From the NCBI GenBank assembly GCA_020310875.1, contig CM035432.1:91973018-92037017 (forward strand): 64,000 nt of DNA, read 5' to 3'. This document shows positions 54,714 to 64,000 of this stretch, in pieces (positions within the stretch are counted from its first letter, which is position 1; the number at the start of each line of letters is the position of its first letter). Below the pieces are notes generated by a model. It was not told the DNA's origin. It did no database searches and saw only the letters and a list, made by a program, of their open reading frames with translations. Origin of the DNA: Ceratopteris richardii. Taxonomy: Eukaryota; Streptophyta; Polypodiopsida; Polypodiales; Pteridaceae. Both the position numbers and the translations under genes were made by a program.

Positions 54714-55622
54714 ATGGCAGATGAATTTCCTTCATCAATTGAGAAATTGGATAGAGGTAATTACTCAGCTTGGTCATTAAGGATGGAAGCTTATCTCCAA
54801 GGTAGAAGTTTCTATGGTCATGTGGTTGGAGATGAAGTTATGCTAAGTTTCAGGAACAAAAGTCAACCAACACAAGAAGAGCAAGAAAGATTGAGCACAT
54901 GGTGCTCCAAGGATGCACTTGCAAGGTATTATCTCCTCAACTCTATCTCAGAACTTTTGTTGCCTCACATTAGAAGTTTTAAGACATATGAGGAAGTGTG
55001 GGATGCACTTGAAGCCTTCTTCTCTTCAAGTACCAAAGCTAAGAAGCATCAACTATGGCTGGATTTCACAACTCTCGAGAAAGCTCCCAAGCAAAATGTG
55101 ACTGATTTAATCACAAAGCTCAAGGACATGGCCGATCCGTTGGGAAGAATTAGAGAGGTAATAGATGAAGATCAAATTGTAAGGGAGGTCACCAATGGCT
55201 TGAAGGCAGATGAAAAGTGGGAAGGATTCACCACAGCTATGGATTTGTACATGGACATGCATGTACCTGATTTCAATACACTCATTGGACAATTACTCAC
55301 TCAAGAGGCAAAACTTATCAAGAATGGAGAAAGCTCTAAAGGTAATCAATCTTCAGCCTTATATACTAATAAAAGAAAGTCCAAAGAAAACAAAGGAAAG
55401 TCAAAGAAAGTGGATGATGAAGTAGGAACATATCAAGCTAACTATGCAGGTAGAGGAAGACATGACAGAGGTAGAGGAAGAGGAGGGAGACAAGGTAGGG
55501 TGAGATCCCAAGTCTCCAACTATTGTTCTATTTGTGGATTAACTAATCATACAACTAAAAATTGCTTTAGGGATTCCAGGAATCAAAGAGGCAGAGGATA
55601 CAATAGAGGAAGTTATGGCTAC
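54714..55622 (+). CDS. Copia E Gag, C-terminus replaced by LTR of F
   Basis: Open from ATG 54714 (MADEFPSSIEKLDRGNY) without a stop through about 303 codons to the insertion point. UBN2-type Gag: AWSLRMEAYLQGRSFYGHV, LLLPHIRSFKTYEEVWDALEAF, TTLEKAPKQNVTDLITKLKDMAD, then a Lys-rich run, an Arg/Gly-rich segment (RGRHDRGRGRGGRQGR) and an intact CCHC knuckle CSICGLTNHTTKNC. Codons beyond 55622 come from the F LTR, so the natural end and pol are lost. Gag would coat and package element RNA in cytoplasmic particles. An undamaged Gag in an otherwise truncated copy suggests E was young when F inserted. Confidence 0.8.
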
Positions 55623-56314
55623 TGTTGGGGTTCGCATTCAACACATCTCTACTTGTTTCTGTACAATCAAACTTTAGCACTGATCTACTTCACACAAAGA
55701 ATATGCTTCCAACAGATTTTAGATTTAGCACTGTTACACTGTGACAAAACCTCTCTTCAACGAACATAACTCAAATAGAAAAAGATTCATTCTTGCGCTA
55801 AATGTACATGAGCAAATTACTCCATTCGAGTTCTTCTACATCAAGTATTACATGATGAAAAAATTCATTAAAACTTTTGACTATAGAAAATACATTACGA
55901 AATAAGTAAATATGCCTCTAAAATCAAGATTTCGTCATTTTTGTTTCACCATTATCTTGCACCATTAAGAGAATGGAGTCTCTTTCTCTTCTGGCGCTGT
56001 TCTCTCTAAGGATGCTTCTTTCTTTTTTCTTCTTGGAAAGATTTCTTCTTGCCTCTTCTGGTTTCTTTCGCTCTCCTTCTTGGAGACACTTCTTCCTCTT
56101 CCTAACCCCCCTTCTCATGAACGAAATACAACTACTCTCTTTATTGCGACATCAGCGCTTAACAAAAAGATAACTGTCTGTTAAAATCCGAGCAAGAAAA
56201 ATACAAATTCAGCAAATTTCTGACTCAGCAACATCCGATTGAGTAATATCTGATTTAGAAGACTTTCAAAATTTAGATTAACTATTTATCCTCAAGATTC
56301 TTCTATCCTCAACA
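55623..56314 (-). repeat. 3' LTR of gypsy F (692 bp)
   Basis: On the plus strand TGTTGGGGTTCGCATTC ... TATCCTCAACA, so TG...CA both ways, exactly filling the gap between the broken E gag and the extra ORF of F. A GA/AG-rich stretch (56118-55960, minus) gives a Lys/Arg/Glu-rich frame that is not a gene. No obvious G-run polypurine tract lies upstream (AAATCCCCCACCGGG instead). Confidence 0.65.
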
Positions 56315-58345
56315 CCTGGCATAGCCCGGTGGGGGATTTAAAAAAAAAATCAGACCCAAATTTACAATCCCTTGATCGTACAATATTATTTCCATCCACT
56401 GTTTAGGACTGTTAGCTTCCTCTATTCCCACTTCTTGACTGTGCAGCACTTTCACATCCTCCTCTATACCTTTCTGCGATTCCTGCAGCTCCATTGAATC
56501 AAGTAATTGTTGTTGCTCAACTATTGCATCGACTTTCTGCTCCAAATCTCTTTGCAAAAATTGCTCTTGCAGTTCTTTGATTGTTTGCACATGCTCATCA
56601 ATCTGCTTCTGATATTCTTCAACCATATGCAATAAATCCTTCTCATGCTTTGAAACAAAAGAGTTCTGTACCTGCTCAATCTGATTTTTACACAGACTTT
56701 GCAAACGACCTTGAACACCTTCCATATGTCTTGAACATATATGTGCATAAGCCGCTTCAGTACTCCAACATCCAACTCTGACATCAAAAATGCATCAAAC
56801 TCCACATCCTCATTTTCTAATGTTTGTTTCTCTAGTGACAATAATGCTTCCATCCAAGATCTAAGTACTACGACTTCTGTTTGCAAATCAGCATTCAGTG
56901 TAGAAAACCCATTCATCTCGTTTTTAATTTTTTCCTGTATAGTTCTCTTCCACTCATCAAACTCCTGTAATGACCGCTTCACTTTTGACAACTCCATTAC
57001 CTGCTGCATTTTACTTTGTTGTCAATATTCTTCCAATGCCTGTGTTTTCTTGTTTACCTCTTCCTAAAGTAGTTGCACCTGCTTTTGTAAGAATTGATAA
57101 CTTTCTATATTAACAGACTCTTTAGCTTGTTCATACTTTTTCAATTGTTCCTCTTGCCAGTCTAAAAAAACAAAAATTTCCTGCATTTTCTCCTTCGTAC
57201 TCGATACATCAAAACCTCTTTGCAAAATTGATTGTTGCTTAACCTCTTCCCCCATTTTATTCTCCATTGCCTGCAACTGCACTTCTAACTTTCTCTTTTT
57301 AGATAGTTTAAATACCTTACCTATTACTTTTGGCTGCTCCGCGCTATTCGGAACCTGCAACACCTATCATCATTTAGCATCTATTTTTCATAATCACTCT
57401 GAAGCGTTTGCATAACTGGTGCGAATTCTTGGACCGTATATCCCGCCTTCAGCAAATCCGTACACATCTCCAGTGATCCTTCCACTTCTTTCTCCATTAC
57501 CTGCACTTGACCCCGAAGTCCTGACTCATCACCTGGAATTTTGGTTTCCTTAGGACTTGGAAGCCCTGATTATCCTTCTGTTGTACAAACTGAAAAAGTG
57601 CTGCCAAATACACTGACATATGACTGTTTAACAATGGTTTGCGCCTATCTCCCATAAACATTTCACCATGCATGTGCTCGTATAGCCAATGAGCCCAACT
57701 TACCCTACCATTTGATTCAGCATGAGTTAATGGTGCAAAGTTTTCTCTTGACATGTAGTCATACTTAATAATAAAACATAATCTTTCTAAATACCACTTT
57801 AGCTGCTCCCGTCGTGCATATCCTGTGTTTTTCATCATATAATACCGTCTTTTACCTTCTCTTGTGCCAAATTCTTTTCTCAATGACTCCTCTGCACATT
57901 TTGGAATAACCACATCCTTATATAATGGTAGTCTAAACACCTCCGCCACTAACTCAGGCGAAAACTTTACCTGTAATGTCAACTGTCCTTTCGTCTTCTT
58001 GAGAATCTCGAGCTGATTTTTGGCATAGTAATTGCATCGCCATTGTGCCCACGGTAGCGCTACAAACTGTAGTAAACCTATCTTGTGGAGCCAAGCCGCA
58101 TTAATAGGAGAATGTATATCAATCTCTATCATGAAATCCGTAAACGGATCCATGAGGGTCTACATAAACTTCATCGTTGTGGATGGTGTTGAAATCTCCT
58201 CCACCTCATCGTGAAGCAGGCTGTCACTCTCCTCTGTTGTTGAAACCTCCTTACGTGACACTGTGTCTCGTCTTTTACAACGCCCCTGCATCACCGATGT
58301 CTCCTGTAACGACACACTAGAACCTGCGACCAATATCACCTTTGG
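56309..58345 (-). pseudogene. Gypsy F extra ORF: globular plus coiled-coil protein
   Basis: ATG at 58345 (MAPKVILVAGSSVSLQE) opens a frame with one TAG at about 58158, then 58153-57497 open for 218 codons: DIHSPINAAWLHKIGLLQF, FSPELVAEVFRLPLYKDVV, GYARREQLKWYLERLCFI, NSHMSVYLAALFQFVQQ. After a frame change it continues GQVQVMEKEVEGSLEMCTDLL, then EKMQEIFVFLDWQEEQLKKYEQ, MELSKVKRSLQEFDEWKRTIQEKI and, to 56309, LLHMVEEYQKQIDEHVQTIKELQEQF: about 400 residues of heptad-like coiled coil. No signal peptide or membrane segment, so it does not look like the Env-like ORF of some Athila elements. The N-terminal part recalls the 'putative plant transposon protein' type of domain, weakly. Function unknown; several frameshifts. 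Confidence 0.6.
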
Positions 58346-58979
58346 AGCCATGAAATAAAACGAAAAACGCAGGTACAAGCAGTGCGAACTTTCAAATCGC
58401 CATTGAGCTGATAACTTCACGTACTTGATCACATGCCAACATGCAACTAAATAATGTTTGGGCATAAGTTATTTTAAAAATCATTAGGCGCATCTTTACA
58501 CACATTTCCATGCCATGAGTAAAAGTTATTCTACACGTGCAGTTAGTCGCATTAAGGCTTATGCCCAAATCGAGAATAATTAACTGAGATCTCCTCCCCT
58601 TCACATTGCATTTTCCAATCCACCACCATAGAAGCTCCCACAAAACCTTCTGACACCATACAACTTGCTGCTTAACACTCACACAAATAACTGATTTCAC
58701 CTGAGAGTCCAACTGAACCTAAATCTTGCTCCCTCTTACCTTGTTCAAGTGAACTGTACTCTTCAACGGACAATAAAACTGGTATCCTCCGTTATCTACA
58801 TGTCCACCCAGGAACACCGATCCATGATGTTGCTGGTTGCTTGCTATCATCAGTGTCCATGCACCTTGAGTTAGATCTCTTGTTGCTTCTAAATATTCCT
58901 CTAATACTTCAGTGTGATTCACCAACACTCCCTTGTTCGTTGTATGTTGATGAATAACTGCCAACAAAAATATGAGCCT
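58346..58979 (-). pseudogene. Short frames between integrase and extra ORF of F
   Basis: 58967-58719 is open (AVIHQHTTNKGVLVNHTEVLEEYLE, HHGSVFLGGHVDNGGYQFY) directly after integrase; it could be the end of pol after a frameshift or a small separate ORF. 58712-58392 is open without a motif. Neither is recognised. Confidence 0.35.
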
Positions 58980-61900
58980 CTAATCATAACCTATCCCCCA
59001 ATGGATTCGTAAGAACGTGCTTAGTTCCATTTTCGACCAACAACAATCAAGGAAACATGTCACCAAGGATGAAAATGCAGATAAATAAACCTTCTTGCTC
59101 CAGTGATCAGATATGTTAGTAATATGATTTTCATACTTAACCATTACTTGCACTACATTAGAAGATAACCAATCCAAATGTGGTGGCTTCCCTTGAAATT
59201 TCTTTAGCCGGAATCCATTGATTGGTTTTTCCATTCTTGTGCCAAATACATCTGCCAATAGAAAAGTTCCTTGCCCTAAAACTTGCACAATCTGATATGG
59301 ACCTTGATATCTCAATGTGAGCTTTCCCGGATGTGGTCCTAGCTTAGAATTATACACCATTACCCAATCTCCTTCTTTAAACAACTTAAACTTCACATTC
59401 TGATTTGCCCAAGCTTGTCTTCGTCTTTGAATTACCTCAGTAATGTATGCACTTGCCAAATGATCCTCTCCCAACTGTAGAAGATATTTGCTTCTGTGTT
59501 TAACCGATAAATTAGGAGACATCTTTTCCGTTGTGATTAGAAAACTTGGAACCACAAATTCCATGGGTATCGCTGCCTCCAATCCATATACCAGTTAGAA
59601 TGGAGTCATACCTGTTGTCACTTTGAATGCTATTCTCAATGACCACAAAGTTGAGTCAAGTAATAAATCCCAATTTTTCTGATTGGCATGCACAAGCTTC
59701 TTAAGAATACGCATTAATGTTTTATTTGTGCTTTCAGCCTGACCATTCGCCTATGGATGATATGTTGTAGAATTTTTATGCATAATCAAATGAGTTCGTG
59801 TTAATTCTGAACTTAATTCATTAAGGAAATGAGCACCTTTGTCACTTACCAACTCAATAGGACAACCAAACCTGGTCATAATATTATGATAAAGAAATTT
59901 TGTCACACTTGCTGCCTTATTATCTTTCAATGCCACTGCTTCCACCCACTTTGTACAATAATCTGTAGCTACTAAAGTATATATGTTGCCACGCTGAGTA
60001 ATTGGTTTAATAGGGCCCACAAAATCCATACCCCACTTTTGGAATGGATCCAATAGTAAAATCAGATGATCAGACATCTGATCTGAACTGCTTGGTTGGC
60101 CCATCTTCTGACAAATCACACATCTTTTTGCATACTCATGCGCATCCTTTAACATAGTAGGCCACCATAAACCTGCTTGTAACACTTTCTTTCCTGTAAT
60201 GTCCCTAGACAAATGAACTCCTGCTGGACCTGAATGTGCCTCTTGTAACACTGCTGGTTGCTCAAATTCTGGTACACACCTCCTAATAATCTGATCCACC
60301 CCTTTTTTATATAATGCACCGGCTATGATCAAATACGGTCTACTTTTAAGTGCAAATTTCTTTCTCTGATCAGGTGAAAAATGTTGTGGTAATGACCCAT
60401 CCGTTAAAAATACCAATAACTGATCATACCAAGAATCTGGTTCAGCAACCTGTGCATTAAACAATTCCGCATCAGGGAATTCATCATTGACACCTAAAGG
60501 TGCCTCTCTTGATTCCAACCGACTGAAATAGTGAGCCATTGCATGCTCTTTGCCTAGAGTATGAATAATCACAAAATCAAAATCTTGCAATAAAAGCATC
60601 CACCTGGCTAGTCTTCCTGTCAACAAAGGCTTCTTAATCAAATATACCAAAGCCTGGTGATCCACATGAAAAACCACTTTATTTCCCAACAAATAATTTC
60701 GAAACTTGTTGAGAGAATATACCATTGCTAAAGCTTCCCTTTTAGTCACCAGATAATTCCTTTCGACTGAACACAATACCCTACTAGCATAATACACTGG
60801 TCTATACCATTCTTTCTCCTTTTGCTCCATCACAACTGCTCCAACAGCCACATCACATGCATCAACAAATATGTGGAAAGGCAATGACCAATCTTGTGGT
60901 TGAAAAATTGGTTCCATAGACACCATCTTCTTCAAAAGTTGAAACAATTTTTCTTGAGCATCCACCCATACGAATGGAACATCCTTTTTTGTCAAATGTG
61001 TAAGTGGTAAAGATATATTAGCCAAATATCGTAAGTATCTGGAGTGCCACTTAATCTGACCCACAAACCGCATTCTTTCCTTCACATTCATAGGTGCCTT
61101 TGCCGTCCTAATAGCTTCAATCTTCTTAACATCTATGGCCATGCCTTGTTTAGAAATGACATGTCCCAATACAATACCACTTTTGAGTGCAATTACACTT
61201 TTAAACGGATTTAACACCATCCTAAACTGTCGACATCTCTCAAAACATAATTTCAGATGCTGTAAATGCTGAACCTTCTTACCAAAGACCGAGAAATCAT
61301 CCACAAACACCTGCATAAACTCTTGTAGGTAAGGTTCAAACACTTTATGTGCCACATAATTAAATGATGGTGGTCCATTCTTCAACCCAAAACTCATAAC
61401 TTTGAACATGTAAGCACTAAATTCTGTAATAAACACCGTTTTATTTTGATCCTTTTCAGTCACACTAATTTGATTGTACCCTGAAAACCCATCCAAGGAA
61501 CTGTACATTTCGTGTCCTGCTACTGCGTCCAATACGGCATCACAAAACGGCATAGGAAAAGGATCAGTAATTGTTGTCGCATTTAACTTTCTATAATCCA
61601 CACAAATTCTGAGTTTCCCATTCTTTTTGGGGACTACACTAATAGGAGAAAGCCAAGTCACCTGATTAACAAGTTTAATAAATCCAACAGCCAATAGTTT
61701 ATCAATTTCTTCTTTCACTTGTTTAGCAAAATTTGGATTCATCCTATACCGCTGCTGCACAACCGGCACTGCATCTGTCTTCAAATCAATCCGATGTTGA
61801 TGCAAGTCCGGATCTATGCCCTTTATCTGAGAATAATCCCATGCAAATACGTCCACATACTCTTTCAACAAAGAAATAAGATACTCCATAAACTGACCAT

Positions 61901-62309
61901 TGACTGCTTTACTGATTCTCACCATCTTAGGTTCAATTTTGGTCCCTAAATTGACTTCTTGAAGCTCTTCCTCCTTTACCCTTGCCAAACCTGCATACTT
62001 TTGGTCATATATCCGTTCAGCCAGAATTATTACTTCTTTTTCCTGTTGTTCTAACTTGTATTGCACTAGAGTTTCCATACTTTTCTCAAACATCCTTTGT
62101 ATTTGTACTCCTTCAACCTGTTCACCCAGAATTGGCCCATCTACTTTTTGCACAATCGGATCATCCTTACTCAATACTCGTGCAACATCAACCTCCAATA
62201 CCGGTACTATTGTTGGATTTGCTTGCAAAAATTTTTCCTCTTCATCATCTTCTAACTCATCCGCCAAATTAATAGTCTGAGCCATAAGTGGTTTATCTTG
62301 CACCGACAT
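58980..62309 (-). pseudogene. Gypsy F pol: RT, RNase H, integrase; two stops
   Basis: 62309-59751 is open for 852 codons. Codons 1-175 precede RT (acidic, LADELEDDEEEKF). RT about 176-400: LRICVDYRKLNATTI, SSLDGFSGYNQI, and FVDDFSVFG with both Asp. RNase H: FHIFVDACDVAVGAVV, TKREALAMVYSLNKF, VFHVDHQALVYL. Integrase zinc region EAHSGPAGVHLSRD...CVICQ, core WGMDFVGPI and LVSDKGAHF. A TAG at about 59748 falls just before NGQAEST (catalytic Glu), and a TAA at about 59596 before LVYGLEAA; 59582-58980 then holds the integrase C-terminal domain (LFKEGDWVMVYNSKLGPH, YQGPYQIVQVLGQGTF). Both stops are in the same frame as the flanks, and relatives of this family usually have Gln there, so C-to-T changes are likely. 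Little else is damaged. Confidence 0.88.
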
Positions 62310-62640
62310 ATTCCTTCTTCCTCACATAGGGATTGTCACTTGCTTTTTCCCTTTTATGATCATTACCACATTCAAACCCCAATCTTGCTTGACTTTAGCA
62401 ACCTTGCCCATATTGTACCTGAATTACTGGCATGACAAAATCTACATCCGTTGGATCAATATTATTGGCTGATGTTGAGGGTACCGACCTAAGTGCTGGC
62501 TCTGAATGCTGACCAATCAGCTTCTTCAATAATTTCTCCCGAAACACTAGTACCAAGGATAATAATATATCCTCAAATCTAATCCAACTTCTTCTATCTT
62601 GGGGTGCTTCCATATCCAAAAACCTTTATTCCATAGCCTT
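62310..62640 (-). pseudogene. Upstream part of gypsy F, decayed
   Basis: 62619-62395 is open (EKLLKKLIGQHSEPALRSVPSTSANNI) and seems to be the linker between Gag/protease and pol. No protease D-S/T-G motif or zinc knuckle is readable. Sequence beyond about 62630 no longer looks like gypsy. Confidence 0.4.
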
Positions 62641-64000
62641 TTAGCTCGTTGGAGGTTGTCAGGATCCATGCACCTAATACCATCACTCAAGAACCAAATA
62701 GAGTCATGTTGTCTAGTGTGAGGAGAAACGTCCAACCATTATTGATCATGAAAAGGGATCCCATCTTATTCCAAATCGTATAGAGGAAGCACACAAGATC
62801 CAAGCCCCTCGAAACAATTGATGATAGAGAGAACAAGAGAGTGATTAAATTGAACTCTTTTCACATGACCTCGACTGAAGAAAGGGTTTCATTAATCAGT
62901 TGTTTGTAGAACCTACCCTTGTTTGGTTACAATCAAAACTATGCACTTTACATATGTATGTTTCACCATGTTAATCATGAGAGCCTTCACCTTATCTTTC
63001 GAGTTTCTCAAGTTGTACTCTTATGCATCAATGCCCTTAGAATACAAGTGGCCTAATTCGTGTCAGAAACTAATCTAGATCCATCTAGAGGTAAAATTTC
63101 CACCTCTTCTTGAGTAAAAGTTCTATCATTAAACCCATCCATGTGATATTTGACTCTAAGAGTTTTACAAGAAACATGAGTAGCCCTCCTAGGTCCATCT
63201 AATTAACCCCCTTCTAAAATTAGTCACTTTGTTTGTACCTATTTGCCCTAGAACCTCAGGTACAAATCACTTAACATTGTTTTCACACATAGTAGAGTTG
63301 TATGGATTCATAATGACCTATCAAACACTCCAAATGGACTATTTAGGTTAGGCAACCAGACTATACAAGAAAGACTATGTGGGCAGCCAACTTATGACAA
63401 AAATAGAGGTTCACTAGAATAGTTCCTAGTAACTAGCAGAGAACAATTTGCAAGTGACACTTGGAATAGAAAAAATAGAACAAATAATATTATATTTCCA
63501 AAAAGATATCATACACATTAAATGGATATCTATAGAGAAAAATGACAAACTGAAGTAGGTAGTGTCTGCCAAACACTCTTCATACAAGGGATATGAGCTT
63601 TGTAGTTCTTGGTTTGGACTCCACTTGCTTAGACATGTCATGGAACTCCTTAGCCTTGCAAAATAGTTTTTTGTCTGCACTCTTTGTGCTTGAATGGCCT
63701 TGGGTGTGCCTTCTTCATGAGAATGTGTGTATATAGACCTCCTTGTGACTCACCTACCCTTGTGTGACCCTTGGCTCTTCATCTAGCTTCGTCTTGTATT
63801 TTGGTACTTTATTTGACACAAATGGATAGAGACGTGTGTTTTCTATATGTTGGAGGGGCTCTCAAGCTCATGGTGGTAGTGTCCATCTCCAATATACAAT
63901 TTTGTTTCTTGAGCTTGTTTAACTTTGTAGCATCCAATCCTTTTAGGAAAATATTAGAAACCTAGTCCTCTGTACCTATGAAATGAAGAAACACATATTT
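62641..64000. other. Unassigned DNA at right edge
   Basis: A minus-strand frame at 62735-62640 (SPHTRQHDSIWFLSDGIRCMDPDNL...) may be a gene relic but I do not recognise it. The remaining 1.2 kb shows no LTR edge, no repeated unit and no coding motif. A purine run on the minus strand near 63215-63205 (AGAAGGGGGTTA) could be a polypurine tract, without other support. Confidence 0.35.

Larger units (their letters stand above)
53559..55622 (+). mobile_element. Copia element E, 5' part only
   Basis: 5' LTR, primer site and Gag on the plus strand; interrupted at 55622 by the LTR of gypsy F. The missing pol would lie beyond F, outside the window. The E insertion split repeat Y at a point where copy 1 reads ACAATGTATGCCG and this copy ACAATGTATGGAA. 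Confidence 0.8.
55623..62620 (-). mobile_element. Ty3/gypsy element F with extra 3' ORF
   Basis: Minus strand: pol 62309-58980, then non-coding or short frames, an extra ORF 58345-56309, and a 3' LTR 56314-55623. RT and integrase resemble the Tat/Athila side of plant gypsy (DPFPMPFCDAVLD, SGYNQI, VFVDDFSVFG). The 5' LTR, primer site and most of Gag are absent; the readable part fades at about 62620. It was inserted in gag of copia E (flank GCTAC at 55618-55622). Confidence 0.85.

Noticed and set aside
55924..56118. Lys/Arg/Glu-rich small protein in gypsy F LTR
   Set aside because: Product of a purine-rich leader within the LTR, no conserved domain.
1..64000. tRNA, rRNA or snoRNA genes
   Set aside because: Only 12-13-base primer-site complements of initiator Met-tRNA were seen; no cloverleaf or box motifs were recognised by eye.

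Overview
This looks like a stretch of nuclear DNA from a land plant with a large, repeat-filled genome. I found no complete host gene. Almost everything recognisable is LTR retrotransposon: Ty1/copia and Ty3/gypsy proteins, 'tggtatcagagc' initiator-Met-tRNA primer sites at LTR edges, polypurine tracts and short target-site duplications. Old, nested and partly deleted insertions dominate, as in gymnosperms, ferns and other plants that purge repeats slowly. The sequence does not settle which group.

Layout. 1-1467: a decayed gene on the minus strand with a transposase-like Cys region. 1698-6425: copia remnants, including a minus-strand element (called J here) with its 5' LTR at 6050-6425 and a segment duplicated inside its integrase. 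6426-9180: non-coding DNA and the start of one LTR. 9738-10091: an isolated piece resembling the MID domain of an Argonaute gene. 10486-13053: a gypsy integrase followed, unusually, by a retropepsin-like domain and a Gln/Pro-rich tail. 13054-18232: a non-coding (LARD-like) LTR element inserted in that gypsy. 18233-25900: a gypsy 5' end and another gypsy pol (K), split by a complete copia element (B, 20035-25019, target duplication AATGG). 25901-36458: copia D, a pair of inverted LTR-like repeats (G and G') carrying arrays of small palindromes, a dispersed repeat (Y) with a (CA)n-rich part and a short conserved ORF, and truncated copia I. 37141-44632: a decayed gypsy (H) whose proteins resemble a family I associate mainly with fungi, split by an 889-bp terminal-inverted-repeat element (40286-41174).

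45174-51779 is the youngest and best preserved insertion, copia A. It has LTRs of 1080 and 1084 bp that differ at about four bases plus one GA-repeat length change, a perfect TGTGC target duplication, and one long gag-pol frame interrupted by only two stop codons. Each of its LTRs carries five copies of a 17-bp palindrome, TCGATGCCNGGCATCGA, also found in decayed form in G and G'. 51780-62620 holds a TG-rich tract, an inverted copy of Y, the LTR and gag of copia E, and gypsy F, which was inserted in E's gag. F keeps an almost open pol and carries an extra ORF behind integrase for a globular plus coiled-coil protein. 62640-64000 shows nothing I can name.

Working together: only copia A has everything needed in cis (LTR promoters, primer site, polypurine tract, all domains), but its two stops probably make it defective. 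The LARD-like element has the cis signals and no protein, so it would have depended on proteins from relatives. No CRISPR, operon, tRNA, rRNA or defence system is visible.
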